Notes: generated from the letters alone by a model not told the origin. Positions 23,407-36,179 are shown, counted from the stretch's first letter. The stretch: DNA of 64,000 nt from Acanthosepion esculentum (GCA_964036315.1 OZ038480.1:9913703-9977702); one strand, 5' to 3'. Translations and numbers: made by a program.

Positions 23407-23744
23407 GCACTCTGCCTTAAAGACAGAGATGCAGCTGAGAGACGATAAATAGATGTGTTACAAACCACTAAAGAGACCGGTTTACCAGACTAGAGAGACA
23501 TTGTTCCTCACTGGGTTCCCTGCATTTATGGCCTTGTGCAATTTATAAGTTAACTTTAGTAAATATCAATCATGCCATCTCTAAAACAGTTATTCTTTAA
23601 CTCTTAATTTCTACTTTATAATAGAATATAAACCATAATTTATACAAGTCATTTGTATAATATGGTTAATTATTTACCAGTTTATATTCCATTTTACTTA
23701 GTGTTGGTTTGTATCATACTAATCACTTCATTTTACATTTTATG

Positions 23745-24170
23745 ACTCATGAATTTAAACGTCCCACGAGGCTGGCATCCCGTTTCCACCCCTTCACCGT
23801 TGAAACTGTTAGATGTAGACGTCTCTTCTACTCTAATAGCTTCATGTCTCACACATCTCACCTGTGGAACTCCCTTCCTTATTCCTGTTTCCCTGACAAA
23901 TACAAGCTCCAACTATTTAAGTGTAATGTCAATCGACATCTCCAGCTGCCTTGATCTATCCACTTCCCTTCTCCACATCCTTCCACCTTTCATTCCTATC
24001 TGCTCTCGCTCTCAATCTTCTGTAACCCCCTTGCCTTGATCAATCCACTATCTTTCTCCACATCCTCTCCTTTACCACTCCTATCTGCTCTTCCTCCAAA
24101 CCTTCTGTAACCCCTTGCGTGCTAGTGGCTTCCAGCCTTGCTTGGGGTGATAAGCTTAAAAAAAAAAAAA
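23745..24170 (+). mobile_element. LINE 3' end, 5'-truncated
   Basis: One frame reads EFKRPTRLASRFHPFTVETV, then LWNSLPYSCFPDKYKLQLFK and NRHLQLP with a stop. The 3' UTR has a partial internal repeat and ends in an A12 run at about 24158-24170. The exon 3 acceptor lies about 180 bp further on. Confidence 0.7.
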
Positions 24171-24347
24171 GTAAGCATCATGAATCAAAGATACAGAATC
24201 AGCTGCTGATGAGATCCAAACAATTTGGACAACATATTAACTGAATATAATTATCGTTAAAATATTTATTCTCATCAAAGAACTTTAAATAATGAAGAAT
24301 TTTCTAAACAATGAATTATAATTATTTGATTATTTATCTTATTTCAG

Positions 24348-24374
24348 TTGCAACAGTTCATATTCCTGCAGACA
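24348..24374 (+). CDS. Exon 3: 27-nt phase 1-1 microexon (linker)
   Basis: A strong acceptor (TTATCTTATTTCAG) and a perfect donor (ACA|GTAAGT) delimit exactly 27 nt. In phase 1 this adds nine codons, reading I-A-T-V-H-I-P-A-D, between the KTCK end of VWA1 and the CNTS start of VWA2. The reading frame is kept from either side. It sits where the Thr/Pro linker exons sit after VWA2 and VWA3. Support is from splice signals, phase and position only; such a short exon could be a chance match. It could also be alternatively skipped without a frame change. Confidence 0.5.
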
Positions 24375-24529
24375 GTAAGTACCAAATAATTTCATCATTC
24401 TTTCATTTGCATTGTTCAAAGATTTGAGATAACATTATAATTTTATTTTTCTATCAGTCTTCCAAAGTATTTGTTATACTTTTATTTTGATGCTACTTTA
24501 CTGACCATTATACTATTCTACCTAAGATT

Positions 24530-26390
24530 ACTGAGTAGTATCTGCTTAATCACAGCCTTTCTTAGAATCAGTTACACTTTCTGAATGGGAAACCTACATA
24601 ATAATAAATTATAATACATTAAAATTATTTATAAAGAGATAGAGCACAAGAAAGATAAAATGACAAAAGTACACAGGTGTAGACATTAAGAAAGCTTTAT
24701 TCAACTGAGAATACATGGTTTGCATATTGTATCCTTTTACAGTACCAGTAAAAAAGGAGAGTAACAAAACAAAGGGAGACCACTCTTGATTATTTATAAC
24801 ATCCTTATTGTTTTTATACAGATATAAAGATATACAGGCAGTGAAGATATAATGAAAAGGAGAGTAAATAAAAAGCATGGCAATCTTTATTTAAGCTTAT
24901 ATCATCCTACATCTCTTTACTGGAGGCCTCTTTCAAATCTTGTCATTCCACTGGAAGGAAAGATTTTTAGTTCTGATATGAGTTTAAAGTTGTTTGCTGC
25001 TGTAGAAATTCTATGAAAATAAGTAGAGATAAATAGTATAATTGATTTGGCTCAAAAATGTAATCCTCGTTATCTACCTAAGATTACAATGTAGTATCTG
25101 TTTAATCACAGCCTTTCTTAGAATCAGTTACACTTTCTGAATGGGAAACCTACATAATAATATTATGGAAAGGAATTTGGAAAAGAGTGAAAGAGGGAGA
25201 GGAGAGAAAAAAGGGTGAAGAGGAGGAAAACTAGAATGTAAGAAAGTTAAGGAAAAACAAAAAGAAAACTAGGTGAAAGAAAAAAATATACAGTGAAAGA
25301 AAGAACTAAAGAATACAAGAAAGAAATATTTTCCAGACAGACATAAAACAGCGTATAAACAATAAGCATAAAAATTATAATACATTAAAATTATTTATAA
25401 AGAAATAGAGCACAAGAAAGATAAAATGCCAAAAGTATAGAAAGTATAGAAAAATCAGGCGTAGCTGAACACATTTGGAGGGAAAAGGGAGATCACCAGC
25501 CCTTGTGGGATGAGGTTCAAATAATAGACAGAGAACATCTCTGGAAAATACAAAAACTTTAGGAATCAGCACATAAGCTAGATCACAAAAATATCTACAA
25601 TATTTCATATAAAAAATTTTAACAACTTAAGATATATATCCTAAGTTGTTAAAATGTCTTCCATTACTACTCAAACCAACAGCTACAGAAATAAGATGAA
25701 GGAAAAACTAATAAACAAATAAATAATAATGACCAAAACTTAAGGTTTATATAAAAGGAAACTGCAGTACTAATAATTGATATGTAATTACTTTATTGAT
25801 CACCTAGAAGATTCCTATATTGTCAGTGGGTTTATTAACAGAAAAATAAGGTAAAACTGAAATATGTCTTTTATTGACTCACTTCCAAGAATATTCAATG
25901 ATGTGAGAGCTAAATTATATAACCTATTGAACAAAATTCCAAGATGTCAAAGAAAGAAAAAAAGAGTCTGTTTATTGAGAGAAGTGACTTTGATATATAT
26001 GCCAACTGGTTGTAGCAGAAGACCAGATATGAAAAGGAATATTCTGTTCTGCCATTTCTTTTATTAATAATTACATACTCATTGCTTTTATACATTAAAT
26101 TCATGCATTTTTGTGTAGAATTTAGATACAGAGATATACAGGCAGTGAAGATATAATGAAAAGGTGAGTAAATAAAATGCATGGCAATCTTTATTTAAGC
26201 TTATATAATCCTACATCTCTTTACTGGAGGCCTATTTCAGATTTTGTCATTCTACTGGAAGCAAAGATTTTTAGTTTTGATTTGAGTTTGCAGTTGTTTG
26301 CTTCTACAGAAATTCAATGAAAATAAATAGAGATAAAGAGTATAATTGATTTGGCTCAAAGATGTAATCCTCTTTATCTTAGTATATTTT
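24530..26390. repeat. Interleaved local duplication
   Basis: CACAGCCTTTCTTAGAATCA occurs near 24553 and 25105. ATTATTTATAAAGA(G/A)ATAGAGCACAAG occurs near 24625 and 25390. GCATGGCAATCTTTATTTAAG occurs near 24876 and 26179, followed by similar sequence for about 200 bp. No coding content is seen. Confidence 0.8.
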
Positions 26391-26657
26391 TCTTCACAAA
26401 GATCTTATTACAATTAATCTATAATCTGGCAGAGCTTTGGATTCATCACTTCCCACCCAGTTAATAAGTGTACACAAAATGTTATATGTATTTTAATCTT
26501 TGAATTAATTATCCACCTTAAAATAGTTTTAACAAATCAAAAATCATATCAGAACTATGAATTCTGGAATAAAAATTTAACATTAAACAAAATAAACATG
26601 AAAGTAACTTTTTACTTTATTTGTCTCATTGTTTAGAATTAAAATAGCTGTTGTTAT

Positions 26658-27620
26658 GCTAAGAGTTATTACAAGATCCTGAAAAGCAAGTTCCTCATTT
26701 GCTTCCTTTTTCATTGTGAATTGTAATGAATTTCTTCTTGTATTCCAATGATCCAGTCATACCTGAATATATTCATTGTGAGTCAAGATTATATTTATGG
26801 TGTAGAAAGACAGCCTAACCTTCTTTACACTGTTTTTGAAACATGGACTCATCCATCCACTAAGAGTAGAACATCTGCTCATGGAAGAGGAGTAAAAAGT
26901 ATGTTGAAATGGCATAGCCCTTTCTAGTCATATGCTTGCCATACAAAGTACTATAGTCTCAGTCTATTTTATCATGTGATTAAACCCTTCTTCAGTCAAC
27001 ACCTTTTTTTCCAGTGTTTCCTTACAATGTTATTAACCAGCAACTATAAAATGTTATATGAACATTATAACAATTTTTCAGGTATTTTAATTCTGTTGTA
27101 GTTCTTAAAGTTGTTGGGGGAATTGGTGGATGAATGTGTGCAAGAAAAGATAAGAAAAGTTGACGCTAAAAAGACAGATTCAGTTTCTTTTCTGATTAGC
27201 CATTTCTATGGTCTTTATATTGTTTCGTAAAAAGCTGAAGCAATGGAGGAAGAAGTCAATTTGCTTTATTCACCTTTTTTTGCCTAGCATTTTCATAAAT
27301 AATAAAGAGTCTCTTATTTATCTAAATCTGGACTAACACATTCACTGCAACTTTTACTTCATCTGCAAATGATGACCATGTCTTTCCTCTAGAAATTGGT
27401 GCCTAGAAAGAAATAATATTCCCACTGCTTGAAACTTCATTCTGTTCTTATCTACCATTTTTCTTCAGATTAATCTGGTATTGACAGAAACATTTTCGGT
27501 GATAGAGAATTTGGTAAAAAGGCAGATGAAGACGTGCTCTTTTCCCATGATAGATATGATTGGAAGGGTTTTTCATCCTTCAGCAGCTTTTATCATCAAT
27601 ATATTTGTTGCTATGAATAA
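26658..27620. repeat. R block copy 1 (precedes VWA2)
   Basis: Starts AGAGTTATTACAAGATCCTG and contains CAACTATAAAATGTTATATG. The block recurs near-identically at 39080-40010, 52637-53179 and, in part, 53955-54325. Each VWA exon from 2 to 4 has a copy upstream, so it belongs to the duplicated genomic unit. Confidence 0.85.
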
Positions 27621-28704
27621 CAATATCAAAGAGAGAAATATTAAATTAACTTTATGTAAAAAATAGCAGCATTTTTAAATAAATTTTGCAGTGTAAAAAC
27701 AAGAACTAAAGACAAAAGTCTTTGGAAGAAAAGTCTGTCAAAAATTAAGCATAACAAAATGTTTTAAAAAATTAACTTTCGTGGGAGAGACTTTGTAACA
27801 TTTGTAATAAGAAAGAGTAGAATAATTGAATTAATAGATTATTTTTTTAAATCGAGTAAAATTAAAATGTTAAATCTCAGTATAATAAATGTGTTAAAAT
27901 TCAACATAGATTTTTCATTTGTTACATGCAGGAATACAGATTACACAAAAATAAAGTTGATCATGAATAAAAGTTTTATAGACACGAATATTAAGTGAAA
28001 AAATGTTAAACTAACTTCCAAGTAACAAGGCCATGTTTCCTAAATTACATATTTTAAACAAATTTCACACAAATAATGAAAAGAAAATAATATATCAAAG
28101 ATGAAGAGAAAGAAAATCTGATTTTTAAGTTGGTGGCAAAACATCTGTTCCGGTGCATGATGAGAGTTTTCATATTTATTTAACTATTTTTGTATAATCT
28201 CTCTTTTTCTTTCTTTATTGTTAATTATCATTTGTATCTATATTTTAAAGTAATTTTATTAATTAACTTTTATTTTTTCTCTTTTATTGTTAATTATTTA
28301 CTATTTTGGTTTCATACTCCTACATAGTCTGGTACCAAGGGTCAGAGGTTATTTAGTAATCTATTTGTCACTATCACTATAGGATCAATCACCAAAATCC
28401 AAACATTCTCTCTGAAAATATTTCTTGACGCATTTGATAATTTCATATGGTAGGAAAGGGATAAAAGTTATAGATTAATTGTGGCCTCAAACTTTACCAG
28501 CAACTTTAACCAGTTATTCCCAAGTTGAAGGTTGGGATTGAACCAGACACTGAGTAACTTGCATATCAATTAAAAACCTGAAAGAACAAAGGAAACTTGT
28601 GGTGCATCAAACAGTCATCAATTCAAGTTTACTTTTAGATGCAAATTCCCAGAAGAAATGACAGTTTGGCTTATTCATTAATGCAGTACCGTTTTTTTTT
28701 TCAG

Positions 28705-29268
28705 AATGTAATACATCTATGGCAGACATTTTATTCATCCTTGATTCTTCTGGAAGTGTTTCAAATGCCAATTTTCAAATAATGATGAAATTTGTGACAG
28801 AAATAGTGGAAGGATTTGACATTAGTAATGAAACTGTTCGTGTAGCTGTCAACATTTTTGCAACAAACACTCTTGAACAAATCAACCTCAATGAATACTA
28901 TGACAAGGTTGCACTTAAGAAAGCCATAAGTAATATAAAACGCATCACAGGTACAACTAACACAGCCGATGCACTTTTGAAGGCACGCACTGTTAGTTTA
29001 TTGCCACGACATGGTGATCGACCAAATGTCCCAAATATTGTGATTGTTATAACAGATGGGAATTCCAATAACAAATTCAAAACAGCCGAAGAAGCTAAAC
29101 AGCTACAAAGGACAGCAGTAATATTCTCTATTGGGATAGGAACTGGAATTAATGTCAATGAACTGAAGGCCATAGCTACTGGGCCAGATATCGCTCATGT
29201 CTTTCAAGTTAAAAACTTTAAAGGCTTAAACAATATTAAAAAAGAACTTGCTACCAAAACATGTGAAG
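28705..29268 (+). CDS. Exon 4: von Willebrand factor A domain 2 (VWA2)
   Basis: A 564-nt exon, phase 1 at both ends, with acceptor T9-CAG and donor GAAG|GTAAGAG. It encodes a full VWA domain beginning CNTSMADILFILDSSGSVS and ending KTCEG. The MIDAS set is present: DSSGS, Thr in TTNTADAL, Asp in VITDGNS. The strand after FDISNETVR reads VAVNIFATNT in place of the usual V-x-F-S, a change shared with VWA3. It differs from VWA3 at only eight positions (two after SSGSVS, M/L, S/N, R/K and a TGI/PTV triplet near IGIG). Upstream intron sequence from 28138 and downstream sequence to about 29.7 kb are also duplicated around VWA3, so this is a recent segmental copy. Confidence 0.93.
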
Positions 29269-29289
29269 GTAAGAGTTTATTTTTTTATC

Positions 29290-29409
29290 CATTATCTATA
29301 GCAATCAATTTACTAATTTTTTTTTGTAGGTTCAAATCCAGACAATGTTTACAACTTCTATATTTTGTAAAAGATTTTATTAAAAGCCTTGCAGTTTTCA
29401 AGATGCATT
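29290..29409 (+). pseudogene. Relic of a further VWA domain, unit A copy
   Basis: Directly after the VWA2 donor, the frame LSIAINLL...RQCLQLLYFVKDFIKSL is colinear with the better-kept relic at 47908-48100. It is decayed further: the DxSxS region is gone and a stop follows at 29409. Confidence 0.55.
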
Positions 29410-30617
29410 AAGAATAGATTCAACTTGTTTTCCATCTAATAAACAAAAAATGGTTAACATAATACAATTACTGTAAGCCATTATAAAATTTAATTATGAA
29501 AAGATCAAACACAGGTGGATGATTCCATTGTCTAGGGAGAAAAGCTTCAGAATTTGATAAAAGTAAAAAATATTTCAGAAGGTTTTACAAGAACTTTAAT
29601 AACATTTAAATTTATATTACTGTTAAATTCATATTTGATGATCTTATAAGATTGGAAATAAAATGATATTTATATCTAAAACTTATAAATCTGTTTGATA
29701 TAATTTGATTGGCTTTTGTATTAATAAAAATTAATATACATTCTGATTATTTGTCAGATAATTTTACAAAGGTCATACTACTGACATGCTAAAGTGACAG
29801 AAAATGTCTGCAATAAGTGCTTTCTCCCAATATAATCTAACCTAGTGGTTTTAAATTCATGTCTTTTTGATGAGAGATTACTATTACCAAGTAAATTCTC
29901 TTACTCTGTAAATGCCTAAATAATCCTGCATTGTAAACAATCTCCTTTATCATGAGAATACAGTAAAATCAGTGATTCTTCTTTGTTGATAGTACCATGT
30001 AATCTAGTGTTAATATTACTTTGAGCTTCTATGGGCATTACTCTACAGATACCATGGTGTACCCAGTATGGTATACGACATAATTCCTAGATCGTAAGAG
30101 ATCAGTTAGGTCATTGCTTTCTCCTTGCTACAAATACCATGTAACTGACTATGTCCTTTACATGTCATGAAGAACATGGCACCATGGTGATTTCATACAT
30201 CAGAAAACCAAACAACAACCAATGAAAACAATTATAAACATAATATCTGTGATGTTTTCTTTATTAAGTACTAATTTATATAACCTGTAATATTAGGAGT
30301 AGGATTTATTTTACAAATATATAAAGATTTTCATTTACTAACTTAATTTTTTATGCAAAATATTAACTTCAGGTGTATGCTTAAAATGCCAAAGTAACAT
30401 ATTTTTGTTTTGCTCTCTAGAGGAGGTTTTTTGTTAATTTTCCATTCCTCATGAATGTTGACCTTTGCTGTTGTAGAAATATGAAGGACATTCATAGAGT
30501 GAAAAAATGAATGAAAATCACTACAGTAAAATACTCACTTAAAAGAGAGATTTAAAGATTTAAGCATTCAATTTTGAAGCTTTTTATCTAAAATCTGTTT
30601 TAATATGATTTCTTACT

Positions 30618-30738
30618 CTTTATATATATATATTATATTTATTTATATATTATATATATTTATTTATATATTATATATATTTATTATATATATATTATAT
30701 ATATTTATTATATATATATTATATATATTTATTTAAAT
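30618..30738. repeat. (TATATATTTATTATA)n AT-only repeat
   Basis: About seven irregular units of TATATATATTATATATATTT. Confidence 0.9.
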
Positions 30739-31643
30739 ATTATGTGCTGAAAATTAGAAAGAAAATTATTATGATTGTTCAGATATCAATGCAAACTGTA
30801 ATGACACAATACAACTGCTAAAAGGATATGATGCAAATGCATTGTTAATAATTTTACTATACAGAGGAATTTCAAGCAATTTTACTACTGAAACATATTG
30901 CAAATCAATTATTACATGCAATAGATATTATCTGACAAATTGAGAAATTGTATATTTACTGGAAATTTCTCTTCCGAAATTGCAGAAATACAAATACTTT
31001 ATATCAAAAGGCATCAATGGGTAATAGTCTTGAATCATGTAATGTTTTATGCACTCTGAGAATGCATCATATATGCATACTTTCCACCATTGTAGTATTG
31101 TTTGGCTGTCATATATACTACAGTAGAAACCACGATGGATGTGTCTAGCACAAAATAACCTGAGAAAAATCATCCTTTTCCCAAGTGCTTTTGAATCAAG
31201 AATTGTCTTTCTCTTTGACTTATAGCCCTATGAATACTAGAAAGATTATTCTACTCCACTATTTCTACTCGGTCTTTAGAGGAGATAAGTGAATAGTGAA
31301 GGCAAACAGCTTTGGCTGAAATTTGAACTGGTAACCAACATACATGCTACAGTTTCAATGCACATTTTTACACACAGACAATGACAAACACTGCAGAGTA
31401 TTTATTGTTTATAGTTCAAAAAGCCTTAGAAAATAAAAAATGAAAAGCTGAAATATAAGATAATTATAAAGCTTCATGTCACATTATTTCATGATTAAAT
31501 ATAGAAATCTTTTCAGAAATTTGAAAATAGAAAATATAATTAAAATATGTATAAACTATACAAAATAACATTTATTTCTATTGAAGCTACAAACACATGC
31601 AAATCATGCATAGGATATACAAACAGTCTTTTTGTAGTTCAAA

Positions 31644-32544
31644 TACGAGGGTTATTCAATAAATAAGGTGAATTTAACAGTATAAGGACTTCTAATACAG
31701 ATAGAAGCTTACATTTTTTATTTTTCAACGTAATCTCCCAGCACTGTCACACACTTTTCCCATCTGTGCACAAGCTTCCGTATTCCCTCAGCGTAAAAAT
31801 CTTTGGACTGATGTCTCAGCCAGTCGCTCACAACACTTTTGACTTCATCGTCCCTTTTAAACTTTGTGCCTCTCGTGAACGCTTTCAAGGGACCAAACAG
31901 GTGAAAGTCTGAAGCAGCAAGGTCTGGGCTGTAAGGGGAATGAGGGAGCAGTTCCCAGCCCAGCTTGTTGATGGTCTGCACCGTTTGGGCTGCTGTACGA
32001 GGCCTTGCGTTTTTCATGATGCAAGATAACTCCTTCTGACTGATGACCCCTGCGTTTGTCCCAACAGATAAGCTCTAAGTCCTTGCAATGTCATCCACTG
32101 TCACCCTTCTGTCAGACTGAATGAGGTCATTGACTGATTCGATCACCTCAGGAGACCTCACTTCTGTAGGCCTCCCAGGCCTGTCTTCATCCTCAACACT
32201 GCTCCGTCCTTCTTTAAACAATTTAGCCCACTTGTAGACATTGTTTTGGCTGAAACATGTGGCAGCATACACAGTTGACATTCTCCTATGAATTTCAACT
32301 GGTTTGCACCCTTCAGCAACCAAAAACTCGATAACTGACCACTGTTCAATCCTGGAGCATGCTTCTTGGTTGGCCATCTTTGTTAATCACCAAAACTCTC
32401 AAAGTTTTTTTTTTAATCTGCAAAATAAATTAAATCCATGTGAAAAAGAAGTAAAACAAAAAAAATAAAAAAAGAGTAAGCTTCTATCTGTATTAGAAGT
32501 CCTTATACCGAAAAATTCAACTTATTTATTGAATGACCCTCGTA
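31644..32544 (-). mobile_element. Mariner-type element with terminal inverted repeats and internal deletion
   Basis: TACGAGGGTTATTCAATAAA at 31644 and its complement ending at 32544 form inverted ends of about 30 bp, flanked by TA. The element is about 0.9 kb, shorter than a complete 1.3 kb mariner, because the middle of the transposase is missing. The 1790-2212 fragment is the same family. Confidence 0.85.
31718..32377 (-). pseudogene. Mariner transposase, internally deleted
   Basis: The N-terminal part (32377-32075) starts MANQEACSRIEQWSVIEFLV and contains the helix-turn-helix (NNVYKWAKLFKEGRSSVEDE) and GRPTEVRSPE. It stops shortly after VTVDDIART. The C-terminal part resumes at about 32050-31718 with ARPRTAAQTVQTINKLGWEL, HSPYSPDL and DFHLFGPLKAFTRG. 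The first catalytic Asp region is deleted and the HDN motif reads MKN, so the enzyme is dead. Confidence 0.85.
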
Positions 32545-32714
32545 GATTAACTAATTTTCAAATTTTAAATTGTTTTCATTGTAGTTTCAACAATCATTTC
32601 AGTTTTATTGACCCTTAAAAAGTATAATTCACTCAAATTTAGTAAACAATTGAGTGAATAACTCCAAATTTCCAATGTAATATCAAAATATCTATTCAAA
32701 ACATTACAATTTTA

Positions 32715-32898
32715 CTCATACTATTTACATTATTCAGACTATTGTCCTCATCTTTGTTGCCATATTTATCACAATGTTTCAGCCATTGTACACTCCAGCC
32801 TTCTTCAGGTGGTTGGAATGTCGAACTGACCCTTTATTTCACCCACTAGGGTATACTGTTCTAGTTCCACGTGCCATGTCTAATGGATGTCAGTTATG
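32715..32898 (-). mobile_element. S1-family SINE, partial, minus orientation
   Basis: Runs from ACTATTTACATTATTCAGAC to CTAATGGATGTCAGTTATGAG; the tRNA-like head is absent. Confidence 0.65.
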
Positions 32899-33760
32899 AG
32901 TAAAAGGTTTCAGGGGCTGGAGAGATCTGGTTTTTCTTTGGGCTCTCTTCAGCTCTTCTGTTTGTCTTCTGGTGTTTTCAAAGGATGTTTTTACATGGAC
33001 TGCTCTTCTCCAATTGGTTCGTTCTGCAGCTTTCACCTCCCAATTGAGCAGAATGATTTCTGTTCTCAGCAAGGTGTTTTTGAGCTGGCCATTGAATCAA
33101 TGACATGGGGCTCTATGTGGTCTCTTGCCAAATATGAGCTCCAAGAAGATTTGTTTGTGTTGGTAGATATCTGGCATTTGGTCAAGGCGTCTGGCCATCG
33201 AAGACAGTGACAAGTCATGATGCTTTCTAGGCTCTCCATCTGTGTGTGGAGGAGAACGTCATTGTTTATGATCCGGTCCTGCCACATGTTACAGGATTTG
33301 ACAATTTCATTTGATGGAATCTGTCAAGTTTGAAGATGTCTCTTCAGTAGAACACCCAGGTTTCACAGGTGTACAGGTGATTTGAGATTACAACAGCTCA
33401 GTAGACCATGAGCTTGGTAATTTGTGTTAGTTCAGGATTGCTGAAGAATCTTTTGAATAGCTTGCTTGATACTCCATTATTCATGATCTGACGCTTGTAA
33501 AGATAGGGCATATCAGGAGGAGTGAGGTAATTTCTTGAATGTTACAAGGAACTGATCATTCTTCTAGTATCCTCAGCAATGGATCATTATACAATTTCCA
33601 CTTGAGACCTAGATTTAGATTCAGTCCCAAGAGACATTCAAGGTAAGGCACCTTATCAAGGTTATAACTATTCATCATAAGTGGAAAAAAACTTATAGTC
33701 TGCTCTGTATTGATGAAATGTTATTATCTTGGTTTTGGAGGTATCGAATGCTACAAGGCA
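32899..33760 (-). pseudogene. Antisense LINE reverse transcriptase C-terminal relic
   Basis: On the minus strand, broken frames read LYTCETWVFY, KLDRFHQM, CNMWQDRIINNDVLLHTQME, then HCLRWPDALTKCQI and ERTNWRR. This is the order SETW, LxxFH, W.D.I.N..VL, LRW.GH seen downstream of the RT domain in many LINEs. Stops and shifts are frequent. Confidence 0.65.
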
Positions 33761-34224
33761 GTTCCTTCCTCAATGAGCTATCAGAGATAGGCCAGAAGAT
33801 AGATCAGCTGTCAGGTCCTGATCATCTAAATGTTTGGAGATGCATACATAAACCTGTTGTTTGTTGAACAGTTATATTTTATAACTGTTCAATACATAGT
33901 GTGGATCAAAAATAAAGCCTTAATAAATGGAAAAGGTTTGAAGTCATATTCTTGGGTCATATTCTTGACAGGAAAAGCATCTTACCAAATAGTCTACAGA
34001 AGCTAATCAATATACATCATGAAGACCAATTAACTTTGCAAGATCAGATCTAGTTACATAATTTCATATTTTCAATACTGATTTTTTCATGCTATGTTGA
34101 GATCACAGTAGACAGGCGTTTAGGATGTGAGTTCAAATCTGCTATTTACTTAATGGTCATGGAATGTAAAAGTATTTTACAGGTGAAATAAAAAGTAAAA
34201 TTTATGACAATGACGGCAAAAATA

Positions 34225-35780
34225 GCTAATTTATTTCTCTGATTCAGTAAACTTTTATTTTCTCTGATTCAGTAAACTTTTATTTTTTATAAACTTAAAC
34301 TTAAAAATTACAGTTAGCACTAAATTAAAAAAAGTTAACTTCCTTGATGTAACACTAGATTTAAAGAAAAATACATACACACCTTATAAAAAACCCAATA
34401 CCAATCCTTTATATATACACCCTAAATCTAATCATCCTCCATCTATAATTAAGCATATACCTTTTTCTATCTGAAAAAAGAATAAGAACAAATTCAGTAA
34501 ATGACAAGATTTTCGATGAACATATTAATTTCTATAATAAATCTCTAAAAGATAGTGGCTACAAAAACCCAAAACTAACTTATATTAAAAATGAAAAGCA
34601 TAGAAAAAATAGAAGTAGAAAAATAACTTGGTATACACCCCTATACAAGCAAATGGTAAAGAACAAATTAGGACAAAAATTCCTCGCATTAATAGTCAAG
34701 CATTTTTCCAGTGAAAGTTAATTAAGTACTATTTTCAATAAAAATACACTAAAATTAAGTTACAGCTATACTGAAAACTTAGAAAAAATTATTAAGAAAC
34801 ATAATGCTAATATCTTAAATAAACATTTATACCAGAACCAAAAGATTTTAGACAATGGAAAAATAAAAATAAAAACTGATGAGGATAAACAAATATTATG
34901 TAACTGTAGAAACCCTCAACTGTCCTCTACAAAATAAATGTCACACGGAATCATTAGTATACCAATGCAATATATCTTCTATTGAAAATCTTGAAAACAT
35001 AAATATATATATATAGGTTGCACAAGCCATGAGTTCAAAAAAAGGTTCAACCAACATCAAAGTTCATTTAGGATAAATAAATATAAAAATCAAACATTTC
35101 TCTCAAAGTACTTCTGGCACCTAAAAGAATCCAATAAAGCACCTACAGTAAAATGGAAGTTAATAAGAAAAAGCTAGAATATGTAGGTCATTAAATGACC
35201 CATGTCCTTTGTGCATACATGAGAAACTATATATTACTAAGTTTATAAAAAATAAAAATTTACTGAACCAGAGAAATGAAATAGCTATTTTGTGATGTCA
35301 TTGTCAAAAATTTTTCTTAAATAATATTTTTTCAAAAATTAAAAAGTCCAACCTGGTAATATACATACTTATATTTGACGTGAAAAAATAATTTTATATA
35401 CTGTAAGTAATTCTATTACATTTAATTGTTTTTTAAAAAAAATATAGTCTATTAAAATTAAGAGTGAAAATATCTTAAAATTGTTTTTTAAAATTGTAGT
35501 TAAAATGAATTCTAAACTAAGCATCTTTTAAAATTGTAGTTAAATAAAACATATTCTAACCTTAACACTTCTCTCAAAGTACTTCAAGCACTTAAAAGAA
35601 TCCAATAAAAAACCTACAGTAAAATGAAATTAATATGAAAAGCTAGAATATGTAGGTCATTAAATGACCCATGTCCTTTGTACATACATGAGAAACTATA
35701 TATCACTAAGTTTATAAAAAATAAAAGTTTACTGAATCAGAGAAATAAATTAGCTATATAAATTTTACTTAAATAATATT
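34225..35780 (+). mobile_element. Decayed Penelope-like element with duplicated 3' end
   Basis: A segment at 34225-34293 (with TCTGATTCAGTAAACTTTTA twice) is inverted relative to AAAAGTTTACTGAATCAGAG at 35725. The region between encodes Penelope-like RT and GIY-YIG remnants. The 3' part at 35095-35300 is repeated at 35568-35770. Confidence 0.6.
34305..35260 (+). pseudogene. Penelope-like RT C-terminus plus GIY-YIG remnant
   Basis: Broken frames read KKVNFLDVTLDL, YTPYKKPNTNPLYIHPKSNH, PPSIIKHIPFSI, then KNRSRKITWYTPLYKQMV. Later come YQCNI, YIGCTSHEFKKRFNQHQSSF, LSKYFWHLKES and a Cys-Pro-Leu-Cys-like end. FLD..L, SNHP and the YIGCTS...H endonuclease motifs identify the family. Several stops and frame changes make it inactive. 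Confidence 0.72.
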
Positions 35781-36179
35781 TAAATATAAAATTAAAAAAA
35801 AAAAATGTGACCTGCTAATATTCATTCTTATATTTGATATGAAAAAATAATTTTATATACTGTAAGTAATTCTCGTACATTTACTTGTTTTAAAAGAAAT
35901 ATAGTCTATTAAAAATTAAAAGTGAAAATATTTTAATTGTAGTTAAATAAAATATATTCTAGCCTAAACATCCCCAAAAAATCTTTAAGTATACATATAG
36001 AAAAAATTCCGTAAGAATTTTTTGCTGTTAACAATAAAATTTTTAAAAACCCAGACGACATGCATTTAGCAGATGTTAGAATTTGTTGAAAAATACATCC
36101 CTACCCATCCCTAAACATAACCCCTGTTTCGAACGTAACTAATAACTGATACAACAAAAGTTAATGAAAATGAACACGC

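Larger units (their letters stand above)
16884..24347 (+). other. Intron 2 of the VWA gene (7.5 kb)
   Basis: It starts at the VWA1 donor and ends at the microexon acceptor. 16884-17970 and 20250-21340 are AT-rich with no recognised repeat or domain; the 92-residue frame at 17116 shows no motif. 18700-19430 is likewise featureless. Other contents are listed separately. Confidence 0.6.
24375..28704 (+). other. Intron 3 of the VWA gene (4.3 kb)
   Basis: Contains local duplications (24530-25110 with 25080-25160, 25375-25440 and 26060-26390) and repeat block R1 (26658-27620). 27630-28137 is AT-rich and unrecognised. From 28138 onward it is duplicated upstream of VWA3. Confidence 0.6.
28138..29700 (+). 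repeat. Segmental duplication unit A, first part (around VWA2)
   Basis: Matches 46751-48610. Upstream intron, the VWA2 exon and about 400 bp downstream are near-identical at first (CATCTGTTCCGGTGCATGATG start) and drift after the donor. Confidence 0.88.
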
